This document shows, piece after piece, positions 23,913-37,300 of a DNA stretch of 64,000 bases (position 1 is its first letter; the number at the start of each line of letters is the position of its first letter). The stretch covers positions 22,031,206 through 22,095,205 of the forward strand of contig CALNVZ010003433.1 of NCBI GenBank assembly GCA_940671915.1. The letters run 5' to 3'. The DNA is from Paracentrotus lividus. Lineage: Eukaryota > Echinodermata > Echinoidea > Camarodonta > Echinidae. Made by a program: the position numbers and the translations under genes. The notes beneath the pieces were generated by a model. That model saw only the letters and a program-made list of their open reading frames with translations, had not been told where the DNA came from and ran no database searches.

Positions 23913-24570
23913 GAATTGTTAAGGGAGAGGCTGGGAGCTCTAACGAAAAACTCAAACGAATGAAGGGTTAAATGACCATATTCTGGATCCTGACACAGCC
24001 CCAATCGACCCAGAATGGCGGTCAATTGACCCTTAATTTTCTGAGTGTGAGCTAAATTGGATTCCATCGTGAGAACACATCCCTAAATATTGACATTTCT
24101 CCTCAAAAATCATCACCAAACCTCACACCTTACGTTATTACGTCTATTTCCTGCACTTCGCAATCTATATCATCCATTTTATTCCCTGGGTACAAACATG
24201 AGTAGGCAAGGTCGGGGGAGTCAAGTCGTTGAAAGCTGGCTTTATTTTGTCCTAATATCTTCACAAATAAAACATCAGGCACGCATAAAATGATATGTGG
24301 CCCACTAGAGAAATATACCGTGACCCACATAGTCGACTTTGATTGAATTATTCGCACATTTCTTGCGACAAGTATTGAAGCAATTTAGCGAAGGTGTTAT
24401 TCAGTCAATTTACTGGAGGTAAATAGACGTTCGTTGACATATCGATAAGGTTTTGATAGGTCGAACTCCAAAGCTTGAGTCATATCAGTGGCATGCGTGA
24501 AAAATGATTGCATCTATCATGATTTGTGAGACAATTCATTGCAAATGTGCAGGATTTCTAAAGGATTACA

Positions 24571-24660
24571 AAAAAAAAAAAAAAAAAAACAAAAAAAAAA
24601 AAACAAGAACAACAAAAAAACAAAAAACGAAATAATTACAAAAATAAATGAAAATGAAAA
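24571..24660. repeat. A-rich low-complexity tract
   Basis: Runs of A broken by single C or G, with no recognisable flanking element. It may be an old poly(A) tail. Confidence 0.8.
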
Positions 24661-24908
24661 AATAAAGCCAATATAAAGACCAATATTATTATTTCGTCAT
24701 TAAATGCTATACATGATGAAAAACACATTGCTCAGATACAAAGTAAAACATTTTGTTCCTAAGAACCCAAGTGACGTACAGAAGAAAAAAAAATCCACGT
24801 GATGTATATAAAAATAATATAATCAATAAAATTGTAAGGATGAGAATACAATTCTACGAAAATGCACTCAGTATAATAAATGGTATGATGTGTTATTCAA
24901 CCATCTAC

Positions 24909-25078
24909 CAGGGGCCGCGGAGCGTTTTTGAAAGTGGAGGGGCTGAGCCGAAAGGGGCTGAACAGGCTAAAAATCACAAATGTATGGTCATTGTTATGCG
25001 TTTTTGTAACACGTTGGCTGGAAAAAAGTGGGGGGGGCTGCAGCCCCCGGCCCCCCTCCCCCGGCTCCGCGGCCTCTG
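24909..25078 (+). mobile_element. Short inverted-repeat transposon (170 bp) with 5-bp TSD
   Basis: The left end CAGGGGCCGCGGAGC and the right end GCTCCGCGGCCTCTG are inverted repeats differing at one position. The element is flanked by TCTAC on both sides (24904-24908 and 25079-25083). It has no coding capacity. The G- and C-rich interior (GGGGGGCTGCAGCCCCC) makes a further palindrome. Its ends resemble in pattern (CA..GGC..CGGA) the 1.73-kb element at 60271-62002. Confidence 0.8.
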
Positions 25079-25084
25079 TCTACT

Positions 25085-27550
25085 ATATAGTCGATTATCG
25101 TTATTTGTAAGCGGACTGTCTGTACAATATATAATATTTACGTAAAATGTGGCTTGTAATTTTTACAGTCACATAAAAAAATATATGTATATATATAATT
25201 ATATATAGGCGTACCTGTCTGTGTTCTGCTACCACTGGTTTCACGCTGGTGCTCTTATTATGCTCTACCTTAACGGCATAGAGCACTTTTTGGATCAAAA
25301 GTGTATTGACATAATGTTCATGATTTCGTCATGTGCCTTTCTTTCTTTCTGGGAAAGACATATGCCAAAATACATTGCCTTTTATTTATACCGGCATAGG
25401 AAAAAAAACAACAACAAGGAATTAAGTGTGCATCAAATAAACAATTTCAGTCCAAATTGATTCAAATTTAGACCATATTTGCAATCGTCTAATTCGACGA
25501 TTCGCAATCGTACTAATTGTTAGTTATGCCCCATTTTTTTTCTGTGACATATCGGTTTATCATGGCCATACATAACATAATAGTTTAAAATTCCGTTACT
25601 CCTGACATTAATTTTAGGGAATTCCTTTTATTTTCAAAGACGTCAGCAATCTACATAAATGACGCATATGTGACGTAAAATCAATAACTGTTAAAAGGAT
25701 GATATCAACTTCTGAGTAGATCCAAATACTCGAAATCTAGACATTACGAACCCCCCCCCCCCATTCTCTCTCTCCCCCTCTCTATCTATATATCCCCACT
25801 TCACCACCTACAGTTTCCTATACCGTGTGCAATAAGTATTGTCGCCCCTTACATAGAATATACCAAAATGCAGTATAAATCATCATTTGACTGAATTTTA
25901 TTGGTATAAATATAACATTTTGACTTATAATATATCAGTTAACATTATCAATACCAACAAAGCAATTTAACGGAAATAGTTTCCCCCCTGGGGGTCAATG
26001 ACGCTGGACCCACGATCTCGCCAATTTTTCTAAGCTTGACCCATTAAAAACGGCCTAATTGATCGATGCTTCTTCTTCACCCCATCTCTCCGGACCTTGC
26101 AACAGTGTTCAACCCATCTTTTCGACCTGCCAAGCAGACTTGCTATCTCCTTGTTCGTTTCCCTTCTTTTCTCCAAGTTTTAGCTAATTTCCGTTCGCTC
26201 TCAGTCCTTTCCTTGTTCCTTTTGTTGTTATTGTCCATCATTTTTCAATGTCCTCAAGGAAGTTCGAGATCTCTAAATTCATGCATGAAAGTTCAAACCA
26301 GCATTGCTCTACTTATATACATCACACAAAGTTCATCTATACATCATACAAAAGGTAATTTCAACAGCTAAGTTAGCATATTTGTTTGAAATCCGAAATC
26401 ATTACTCCCCTAAGTACTAAGTTCAATAAAAGCATGATGTAGGGGTGACAATACTTACTGCACACGGTATATACCCTCTCCCTGGTACCCCTTCTCTCAC
26501 TCCATCTCATTCTTGTGATGTATCTGTCTAACTGCCCCTATCTTTATTTTCATCCCACCCCTCTTATTGGTCTCATCCAATTCCTATTTCAATTATAATC
26601 ATAAACTTTCTTACAAGTTCTGTTCTGGTAATTCCTAACATAACATCGATAACGTATTTCTTCGACCACGAACATGGATCATAGTACAGTGACCCTACAT
26701 GGTACACCATCCTCCAAGACATGCAACATCCCATCCCCATAGCAACGGGACGACATCATGTTGGTTCCGCTGAACAGCTCTCGGGAAGCCAATGTTACAC
26801 CGGTGAACAGATGTTCTTCCGACTCTCTCCCGTCTAATCACCCCCTGTGCGCCAGATCCAGGCGAACTATCAAACACTTCATGAGGTTAAACATTCGTAA
26901 CAATCTTATAGTTTAGAGGTGGAAACCTTATTTAAAAACAGACCAAGAAATACTATACAAATTTGATATTACACTAAAATGGCAATTCTGATGGTAAATT
27001 TGAATGATTTTGATCATAACACAATCAACATTTTGAAGCCAATAATTGAAATGAATCCCGCTGATTAATATTGAAAATCAAAATCAGTCATTATCATCTG
27101 AGAAAAACATTTCGTGTAGATATCAAAGGTATAGCCTTTAAAGCCAAATTCTACATGGGCTAACAGGTTAACAGAGAATTGAAACAAATGATGATAAATT
27201 AGGTTGAATGATTTTATTCCATTACGCGAAACCATTTGTCCTAATTATCTCGCAGTAGCTTATATTCCAAAGTATATGGTTATTGGGGAGATATGAATTG
27301 TATGAATGTGGAGACTATTCTCGTAATAACACAATTACGAATGTTCTATAACATAATGGGTGAGCTATTATCTTGCATTCTCTCCTACATAGATTTAACA
27401 TAAGAAATATCCTACGGTGTGACATTAGTCGCAAATAGTTATGAATCCATGTTGTCTTTTTATACGCTGACTTGTATTTGGACCAGGTGCGATGATGCTC
27501 CAATAATCAAAACTGGTGTATCATTTTGCTCCCAAATGCCATCACCCCAA
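25085..27550. other. Mostly non-genic stretch
   Basis: No gene is firmly supported. A GC-richer patch at about 26690-26890 has an open frame (26758-26914, starting MLVPLNSSRE) and CCATAGCAAC, a half RFX X-box, at 26735-26744. It could be a small first exon, but it has no recognised domain and only a weak donor at 26886. Confidence 0.35.
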
Positions 27551-27554
27551 CCAA

Positions 27555-27794
27555 TAATGCTACAGTCACACAGACACTTACGTTGAGTTACGTCCGGTTG
27601 CGTCCAAAAATTATTTTCTTTTCTGCTCTATTATTTCTTATGTATTTCTTTGTTTTACTGAATGAACGAAATTATCATTATTTCCACTTCTGACTATGAC
27701 GGGAAGGCATCCGTGGGGATCCGCAGAAAAGAAAATCATTTCTGGACGCAACGGGACGTAACTATACGTAAGTGTCTGTGTGACTGTAGCATTA
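27555..27794 (+). mobile_element. MITE with 72-bp inverted arms
   Basis: The left arm 27555-27626 starts TAATGCTACAGTCACACAGA. The right arm 27723-27794 is its reverse complement with few mismatches. They flank a ~96-bp centre. Both ends abut TA, as expected of a Tc1/mariner-type target. It has no coding capacity. Confidence 0.85.
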
Positions 27795-28301
27795 GGGATT
27801 GTCGATGAACAAAAACAAACAAACAAGCAAACACAACAACTACAAAAGCTACTGAATGCTTGCACCTGATTGGCTGAGAGCAAATTTTTCGGATAAAACG
27901 TCCAACAAGTCCTTTGATGAAATGCCCCCAGGATGTTTTTGAATACCTTGCTCAATACCCCATACAAATCGATCGGGAATGTATGTAATATGTCGTTTCA
28001 CTTTTTATGGACTGAAAATGATATTTTCATACCGAGACACCAAAATCAATAAATCCCCTTTTAAGGTCACCATATTGGGGGTAAAATCTGGGCCAATATG
28101 ATCTCTCTTCATTTTTTTGTAATAAGTTCGTATCGACATACAGTCTCATCGGGTATCTAACTGCTGCACTATCATAATAAAAATAGAACATTGCTCGCGA
28201 AAACAAGATATTCTTCTTCTATTTTCGGACATAAAGTGTATCAAATCATAATTCATAATTCTAAAGTCAAACCGCCAAATCGACGTCAAACTCTCGACCA
28301 T

Positions 28302-28590
28302 AATCATAATCTATTCTTTCGGTTTTTTGTCGGTATACTGTCGGTCTGGTTAGCTGGAGCGAAACTATCATCGTCGTATTCTATCTTCCGACTACCGCTC
28401 GTGTCAGTAAACCGTGCCGCCAATTCCGTTACCATGGATACGGAAAGTGTAGTGGATGATTGATACGGATTGATAAAGTTCTCCCGAATCTCCTCCTTAG
28501 TTAAACGCAGGGTCGCTGCAGTCGTGTGGTCTGAAGACAGCGATATCCCTCGGGGAACTAGCCTGGAGGAGGTTGACACGAGCTCAAAGT
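28302..28590 (-). other. Possible coding exon, unknown family
   Basis: A minus-strand frame of about 95 codons contains LTKEEIRENFINPYQ and ends ...NRKNRL then a stop. The GC content and codon mix look more coding-like than the flanks. There is no good ATG at its start and no clear acceptor, so it could only be a terminal exon. An RFX X-box-like site, GTTACCATGGATAC, lies inside at 28428-28441 on the plus strand. I do not recognise the family. Confidence 0.25.
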
Positions 28591-28619
28591 TGGATTCATT
28601 TAAAAGATTTACTTTCTAA

Positions 28620-31010
28620 CCATCACGAGAAATGTTGAGTATTGGGTAAGAAGAATTTCATTTCGGATACGATGGCAGAATAATAACTTAATTTAGGGTC
28701 CATCTTATTTTTGCTTTGTCTCAAACATTAGCCACAACAAAAATGTGATTGTTTGAGATGATTTGTACACGATAGGCAAATGATATTATTTTGTCAAAAT
28801 ATCAATATTTAAAGTACCTTTGTCTTGGGGGAAAAGGAGAAGAAGATAGACACTAAGATAAACGGCAAGCTGATTTCGAAAGGAAATTTGAAGAGCCTTC
28901 CAAGTGTCAAGGGACATCAAGGGTTAATCCCTGTTCCAATTAATTTTTTTAAAAGTCTCATGAAATCCCTTTTGGTTTCTAAGTAAAAGGCTTACCTCTA
29001 ACTATATAATCATGTAGGATTGAAAGCATTTAACCCTTCCATGATGAATGTTCTATTAGACTGTTTAAGCATTGCTCATCCTACCATTCCATGCCCCGAT
29101 ATTTCTAGGTTTCTTGGTCTCTTGGTCTGATTTTTGCAGGTCTGGCATTCATCTCTATCCGTCTTAAAGTTCACTTCATTTTTATATTACTGATTTATAT
29201 GCAATTTACGGATACTTCATGACTAAAAATTCAGTGTACTTTTCACAGGGAAGAGCCTGTATGCCAGTGACCATGAACTCGAATATCATCACAATCTGCT
29301 TTTGTTCGATATATAACCCTGTCAGAGATAAAATATGTCTACATTATCTCCCAATGGATATGAAATAGAACATCACTCTAACTCAATGAGCCAACGGGGA
29401 CAGCAGCTTTTATTGAAAAACCTGCCAATCGTGTTCTTGAGGTCACGAATTGTGTTTCAGTTGTATTTTGTTACAAAATCACCCACAACTGAGTTCATAT
29501 TGAAAATTATGACGAGGCGATAAGGGCAACCAAGTTCGTAGAGTTCGTAAAGTTCGGTAATTAAAAATGATAATAATAAAAAGAAACCCACTGAACTATT
29601 AGTATTGGTTTGTGAAATTAGATAATGCATGGGTAAAAATGATTTTCACTGTATATACTTCATCAATGTTCATTCGGAAGGAGAATCTGTTTTATTTCTT
29701 AACTATTTAGAAGACTATTAAAAATCCAAACTACTAAAAGATAAAAGTTGCAATGTCCCTCTTTTAATGAAACACTTCACTTGCACTTTAAGGACAATGA
29801 TGGGAGCATATACCTTTTCAACGTTTCTCTTTTCCCAGAAAGAGGAATATGAACTCTCATATTCAGTATCTTAATTATTGTCTCGTTGCCTCCACTCAGA
29901 GCGTATTTTTGTTGTTTTCTTTTAGATGTTGAAATATGGAAATACAGTGTCCAGGTAGTAACGCTCATAATAACAAATTTACTCGTTAAGCTAAGAAAAA
30001 TACGCCTTAAGATGGCGCTATATAATATTTCATGCAAGCACATTATTAATCTGCTTGAAAACCCGCCATTCTCTCTAGATACAAATTTTGCATTCTTTCT
30101 TTCCGTTTCTCCTTTCCCCTCATATCATTCTTTTCTTATATACATCTCGTTAACTCTCTTTGTTCTTAGTATCAATCTAATTTGCCATCTTACGTACTAT
30201 TCATTTCCCTCTCCCGATCTCTCTCTCTTTCTGTCTCATAACTTCACGCTATATGTAAGTTAACTCTCATTTGGTGATATTTTCTTTTTATACCACTTCA
30301 CTTATCTATACTCTTTTATTTGTTTTGGAATAAAGTAGACAAATTCAAAGATAACGATTAAATATAAGAAGTGGTAAAAACTTACAAACCACCTCAATAA
30401 TGAAACTCCATCGGCTTTGTATTGTATTCATACATTAAATTTTTTTATTTTTTTAATTCTAATTCCAACTAATACAATATCAATATACATGTATATAATT
30501 TACAATAAACATTTCTGCCAATAATATTTACACCTTGGCCTTGCCATTTATAGAGGTAAAATGCATGGTAAGCATCTATTATTTTAGGTCAACAGTAAAA
30601 ATATAGTTTGGTGAGACTTAGAAATTATGTAACTGATAGGACTGTGCATAGAGCTACTATCATCCTAGTTGTAGCTGTCAGCAGCAAGCCCAGTGCGAAA
30701 TAATTAAAAAAAAATTTGTTGAAGTAACTAAGACACAGAACAAGTTAGTAAAGTTTAAAGGGCCTATCTCACTGGTCTTTTGACTTGCAAGTAGAACAAG
30801 TCTGTAACCCCCCCCCCCCCATCCCCCCTCAAAAAAAAAAAATCAAAAAAATCAATACTTTTTGACTTTTGTTTATTTCCCCCCCCCCCCCCTGACTCTT
30901 CTGAGACTCAGGATATGTTTGGGTGAAGTATCTACAACTCGTACTTACTCAAGGAGTAGCCTTGAGATAGGGCGTGTAGGAAAATAAATGTAAACTGATG
31001 TATTATTAAA
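28620..31010. other. Non-genic stretch downstream of CFAP299
   Basis: No gene was seen. It contains C runs at about 30808-30827 and 30877-30892 with an A run between them, and AT-rich sequence. Confidence 0.45.
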
Positions 31011-31017
31011 AGTTAAA

Positions 31018-31023
31018 TTTATT
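31018..31023 (-). terminator. CFAP299: Candidate CFAP299 polyadenylation signal
   Basis: AATAAA on the minus strand, about 330 bp past the CFAP299 stop codon. It is the first canonical signal I found downstream. Confidence 0.45.
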
Positions 31024-31351
31024 TCTATGATTCTATGATATTATGCACTCATAGAAATATTTCTGTTACATTAATTTTCTCGGATGTATTTCATTGTTTC
31101 CAGAAAGTGTTTTGAAAATGTAATTCAGGGAAAATAGACAAGTAACCTTACTGAATACTACTTTTTTGTTTATGTAAAAGCATATGTTCACAGAGCTGCT
31201 AAAAAGCAGTTCTATTTCCAATGTAGGATTCAATATGATTAAATTAATGCAAATCGTGTGGGTCCCTCTATTTTTGGAAAAATTAAATATAAATGTCCAA
31301 CAAGGAGATCTTTAGTCATCTTCCAAATGTTACAAATATCTTTTCTAGTCC

Positions 31352-34300
31352 TTATGTCTTTCTCCTGGTGATGTGATCATAGATAACGACCTGTATGTAC
31401 TGAGGGCATTCGATGGGAGACCGTGTTGAGTTGTCACCAGGAGAGGGCGCCTTAGGGTCCACATTGAGGATCTTACGATCACGCTTATTCTTGAAGAGCA
31501 GACCAGTTGCATTCTCAGCGATGACTTGGTAGTTGGGAGTTGGGTTAGAAGTTGATGTCTGTGTCTCCCAATTGTAAAAACTGTTTGTAAAGACAGGAGA
31601 ATAATACAAGTACGTAAAACACAAGCCGGGAGGCATAATATCATTCTAAAATGTCTTCATTTTCTTTTTGTATTTTATTTGAAAACATCTAATACAGGTA
31701 CACGCTTAATACAAAATCATAAGTTACACATCCATTTTATCCCAGTGCAATCACACAGAAGATTGAAAGCAATCATAATCAGCATTCCAGTAATTTCTAG
31801 GATTATATTTGCACCGCAGTCAATCTGGAACCAGGCAGGGGTGCAAGGGGCACATACATGTACTCCCTCTATTTTTGTTTGAGAATTGCAAATTGACAAT
31901 ACATTTCAATAAAATGATATCTAAGAAATTTGCATTCTGCACTGCCTCTTTTCGCAAATTTGCCTCATTTGCACCCTCTATTTCCAATTTCTGAAGTCCT
32001 CATACATGTCAAATGACTACATGTAACTTTAACCCTGGACTAAATGAAATATAGCTAACTCTAAAACTAACTTACAGCTCTCACCCTACCCCTAAATATA
32101 AAAAACAACAACAACAACAACATAAGGCTCAGAGCAATTGTAGCAGTAGCAAATACTCTACTACCCACCTCAAGTCTGATGGCCGAGGGAGAAGCCTCTT
32201 CCTCCCGCTGAAGTAGGGCTCAAAGTCTTCCGTCTTGAGACGATGAGCGTAGTCAATGTACCCAGAGATCTCTTGACCCCTGGAGTTCTTGTCTCGGATG
32301 AAAATGATGGAGGTCATCTTACCACTCCGGTTAGCCTCCTCCCGTTGGGCGAGGGCCTTCAGGAATGAGTTCTTCAGATCCTTGCCGGAGCTTGCGAGCG
32401 TTCTGTTCATTAGAAAGGAGAACATTTGCAAAATCAAATGCATGATGAGATAACACAAAATCCAAATTTATGGAATTTTTTCTTTCTTTTTCAATACTAC
32501 CAAATTTGTAATACACTGCTCAATAGATTGGGAAGAAAGTACTGGTTAATGAATTCATGATGGGGAGAAGCAAATAGATTATGCATGTATGCAAGGAACT
32601 ATAAAAGGTCCATTAAAAAGATGAATGAACCAAAAAATACTTTTGTCAAAGCTTTATAAGATCAAAAAATTATATATATATATGATCACTTCCTCCTTCA
32701 GATATTCAAAAATCATAATCCTATATTCTGGACAATGTTAAAGGAGGAGTCCGGGCTGAAATGAAAAAGTATTGTAAAATTAAGTAAAATTCATCAAGCA
32801 CAACACAGAAAATTTCATCAAAATCGGATGAAAAATAACAAAGTTATGCATTTTTTTAGGTCTTGATTTTTTTTGTAAAACAGTCCTTGGCAGTTGTCTC
32901 ATTGTCTCATTTGAATATTTGAATATTCAAATGAACAAACTGATGATGTCACAGTCCCCCTACTTCTTGTGTATTTTATTATGTGAAATCCTATTTATCT
33001 CATTTTTTCATATATTGCGTATACAGAAAATCTGTCCCTCATACTGAAATAAGTAAAAGCACTTGTGACCTTGAACATTCCACAAGGATTAATCCGTATT
33101 TTTATGTCCTTGGGGCAGAAAATCTTGATAATTGGTATTTCGTACAATAAAATACAAAGAAAGTAGGGGGACTGAGACATCATCAGTTTGCCAATTTGAA
33201 GAACTGTTTCATACAAAATTCAAAACCTAATAAAATTCATAACTTTGCTATTTCTTATCCGATTTTGATGAAATTTTCAGAGTTGTGCTTTTTCGATTTT
33301 ACTTTATTTTTCTTATAATGCAAACTCCAGCCCGGATGAGTCCTTTAATGAAAGCATAAAACATGCTTACTGCGGCAGCCCGTACACGAAGTGTACGGGC
33401 TGCGAGTTATTAGCATCAAAACACGAGGTGCTTTCTCTTTTCCAGACAAAAATGTCAAAATTATGGAATAAAAGATGGACAAACCTATTTAATTTATTAG
33501 TTTATGTTCTTACAATACTAGCCGGATGTCTATCCTCATTTTTTATGATGATAATAAAGCAAAAAATGGCATCAGAATTGCTGTTACAGTGTAGTTAAAT
33601 GAGTCACATTCGCGGTGATTAGTTTGCAACACGCATGCGCGACATCGGCAGCAGCTATATACTCTACACGCTAGTATTTTGACAGAGATCGGAGGAGACT
33701 CTGAAATGGACTGGAAAATACAAGATTTCTTCAAATGCACACAATATTTTAGGAATATCTGAATTGCATCTAGTCTGTTTAGGTTAGTGACATTAAATGA
33801 ATTATATTTTTGCAATATTTTACCGATTCTTAGTGGTATTTTTAACCATTCCAAATCGCACTTTAAAAATTTTGAAGGGTTTCTTTCAGGACGCTGCCAC
33901 TTCATGGTAGCGTCCCGGGCTAAAAACATGCATACTTTCAGCTTTTTCACCTTACAATCATGTTCACTAAATCTAACATAAAGTAACATGATAATTTCCC
34001 AATTGTGTAGAAAGGCAAATATGTATTTCATTAATTTATTTTCCAACCAGGTAGTACTCCTTTCTTCTGAAGACGGTGAGAACATGCTCACCGAAATGTC
34101 GAGAGGACCACTCACAACCTCAAGAAAGAATACTTGGTGCACCTTGAAACCTTCAACTGTTAATCATTCTACAACCAGTAAAACCTTCAGATTATCTAGT
34201 ATTCCTAAGTTCTACTTACTTCTGCTGGCTCCTTTTTGAAAGTCTACTAGCTTCTGCTGCTTGTTTTCTGGCTTCAAATTCCTCTCTCTTTAAGACTTCT

Positions 34301-37300
34301 CCACTACCCCTGTATCCAAGTTCAACAAGTTGTCTGGCAAGCTCTTCATCCTGCAAGATTAAAATGCATTAGATTAAATGTAGTATTCAAAATGCTGCAC
34401 AATCATCTCTCTTCTAAACTGTCTCACTCTCTCTTTACACTTACCAGTTCAAAGTGTTTTCAGACAAACTAGAGTCTAGACTCTACACAATTCGACATGT
34501 TTAATGGAGGGAAATAATCTGCCCATTTTTTTTTGTTTTTAACAGCTAAAAAGTGAAACAATTCATTATTTTTATGAAAGTTTCTTGCCTCCATATTGTT
34601 ACATAATCATAGCAAGTAACGTTAATGATAATCAGATTCAGAAAACACCATTCACTGTCATTACATGCAGAAAGTTTTGAGGAAAATCTAACTGTAACAG
34701 TTAAAGTGAAGTTTCAGAGAATATATTTGTGAAAATATGAATCTGTTAAACTCGAAATGGCTAGTCCGCTAGACTTCTTTTTGTACCAGCCACTAAAAGT
34801 GAAAAAAAAAGTATGGATATGATGTAGATCTATACTGTAATCTGTATAAGCCAATATTTTTGCGTACAGATATTTTCGTGATTTTGGACTAAGTTAGGGC
34901 CTAAGTTAATTGGGGAAATTCGTGAGAGCAAAATTTCGCGATTTTGGTGATGACTTCATTACTATAAATAGCCTTGTACTGAAGAGGAAATTTTCGCGAT
35001 GACCGACTCGCGAAAATAAAGTCACCGCGAAAATAACCACTTACCGTATAGGTGCCGGTGTCCGGCCACTTAAGCAGTTTTTTACACGTATAAACAACAA
35101 TACTTCACCTAGCTTCTTGATTTTATGCTTGTATTGAAGCCGAAATATTTCGCTACCGAATTCTATGTTACAGTTGCGCGGAAGTCCTACGACGATCGCA
35201 CAGCGAGCGATTCATGCGCGGTGACATGGGGGGCTAGTACCCGGCATACCTGGCATCAGTTTCCGGCCCCTATACGTGCGCACGTGTTGGCGCTCTGAAA
35301 CCAACCGAGTATAATTATTATGTTGCTTTTTGGAGGGGGCGGCGCGGGGGTTATAGGGGGGGGGGGATTGATTATCTAAATTTTCCATTTGTGGTGCGTG
35401 ATGTGTTTTCATGTCATCTGTTCTTGTTAGTACCATTTGTAATTTACTATTCAACGTTAATTAATTTTTTAATGCATTTGTAACTAGAAGAAAATTTAAA
35501 GTAAAACAAAAACATATATTTAGTGACTTGAAAGTTTTGCAATTTGCAGATTCTCCTACTCTCGTATTCGTCAATTTTCATATTTTTTGGCTTGTCTTAA
35601 TTTCCTTCTTATTTCTCTCTTCTTTTGCGTTGCCGAATTGGGGGCCGAGGCTGCTTCAGCTCCCTAGTATCTTTCCCATTCTAATCTATTCATTTGGTAC
35701 AAGAGGATGCAAGGGCTAATTTCAGGCTACGAGATTCACAATAATTGTGTTAATAAATATTAACAACTGATTTTTTTTTTCACCTCTTCCTTTGTCCTTT
35801 ACATATCACTCTTCCCTTCCACTTCTATTTCTCCCTCTCTTTCCTAACTCACTTTCCCTTCTCTCCCTTTTTTAAAAATTCTTTTCTTTCTTCTCTTCCT
35901 TTCCATTATTTTCTTCTTTGTACTCTTTCTTTTTGCCTTTCTTTCCCCTCTCCTTTCCCTTCTTTTTGTCTCTCTCTATTTCTCATTTTCTTTTTCTCTC
36001 CCCTCTCCCTTTCCCTTTTTCTTTTTGCCTTTCTTTCCCCTCTCCTTTCCCTTCTTTTTTTCTTTCTCTATTTCCCCTTTTCTTTTTCTCTCCCCTCGCC
36101 CTTTCCCTTCTTCATTTCACTCTCTACTTTCTTTTCTCTTCCCTCATCATTTCCTTCCCATTTCTCTCTGTAATACCCCTCCTTTTTCTCCCCTTTCCTT
36201 TTCTTTTCTTTTCTTTTTTTTTTTCTTCTCTCAAGTTCCCCTTCTCTTCCTTTCCCCTCTTTCCCTTCTCTCCTTTCTCTAATTCTCTCTTTCATTCCTC
36301 CTTTTCCTCTCTCTTCCCCTCTCTCAATTCCTTGCTTTTCTTTCTCTTTTCTCTCTCTTTTATCCCTTCTTAATTACCCCTCTCCCTTTTCTTTCTCTTT
36401 CTCCCCTTCCATTCATTTTCTCCCTCCCCCTCTCTCTCTTTTGGGAGGGGGCGGGGGGCAAGGCCCTTAGCCCCTTGGATCCGCACTGGGTCACTATTCA
36501 CAACCAGTCTGTGATTTTTTTTCCAGGTCCATGATAATGAACGAAATAAATGAAAATAATGATAATACCCCTTCTGATCTTGGATTATTATTTACAATAT
36601 GAGCAACAAACGCAGTATAAAAATAAAAACAAATCTTAGATAATAATTTAATTATTATGATTAAAATATGCTAATTTATTTGTGAAAATATTATTTGCAT
36701 ATATGAGATAATTAAAACAAAAATAATTAACAAAAGGTAATATAAAAAATGTGGGAAGGAGGGGTCCTGCACAGAGGAGAGGAGTGGAGAAGAGAGCGAG
36801 TGAAGAAGAGGTAGAAAAAAACAAAAACAAAAAACAAACAAAAGAACAAACTTTAAAAAGGGGGAATTGAAAGAGACAAAGAGTGTGAAATCACATGGGA
36901 AAACAAGGGGCAATAGAGAGGAAGAGAGGGAAAGAAGAGAGAGGGGTGGGGGGGGGGGCGGGGGAGAGGAATAAAATACTGGGTTTTTAGTATACAAGTG
37001 GAGACTGCTATCTCGGTCACCACCATCTCTGGAATCTCATGAAATTTACAAGCACATTACAGTATCAGATTTCTCACCTAAGCGTGGGAACATAAACAGA
37101 AAAAAAAAGTTTGGGGTGCAGGCGAACCTGTGATTGGATGTAGGCCTATACAAGAAATATCAGCCAATGAGAATGGGAGGGTGGAGTTTAGTAATGGAGG
37201 GAGCAGGCTTTGTGGTGTTGCAGAGTTTTGCTTGACTCTAAATTAATTCACTGAAAAAGCAGGATGAGCCTACTCATATTATTTTAGAAAAAAAAAAAAT

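Noticed and set aside
33543..34142. 199-codon minus-strand frame in a CFAP299 intron
   Set aside because: It runs antisense through a repeat remnant, shows no conserved domain and has an intron-like residue mix.
35918..36373. 151-codon Phe/Ser/Pro-rich open frame
   Set aside because: It is the translation of a polypyrimidine tract.
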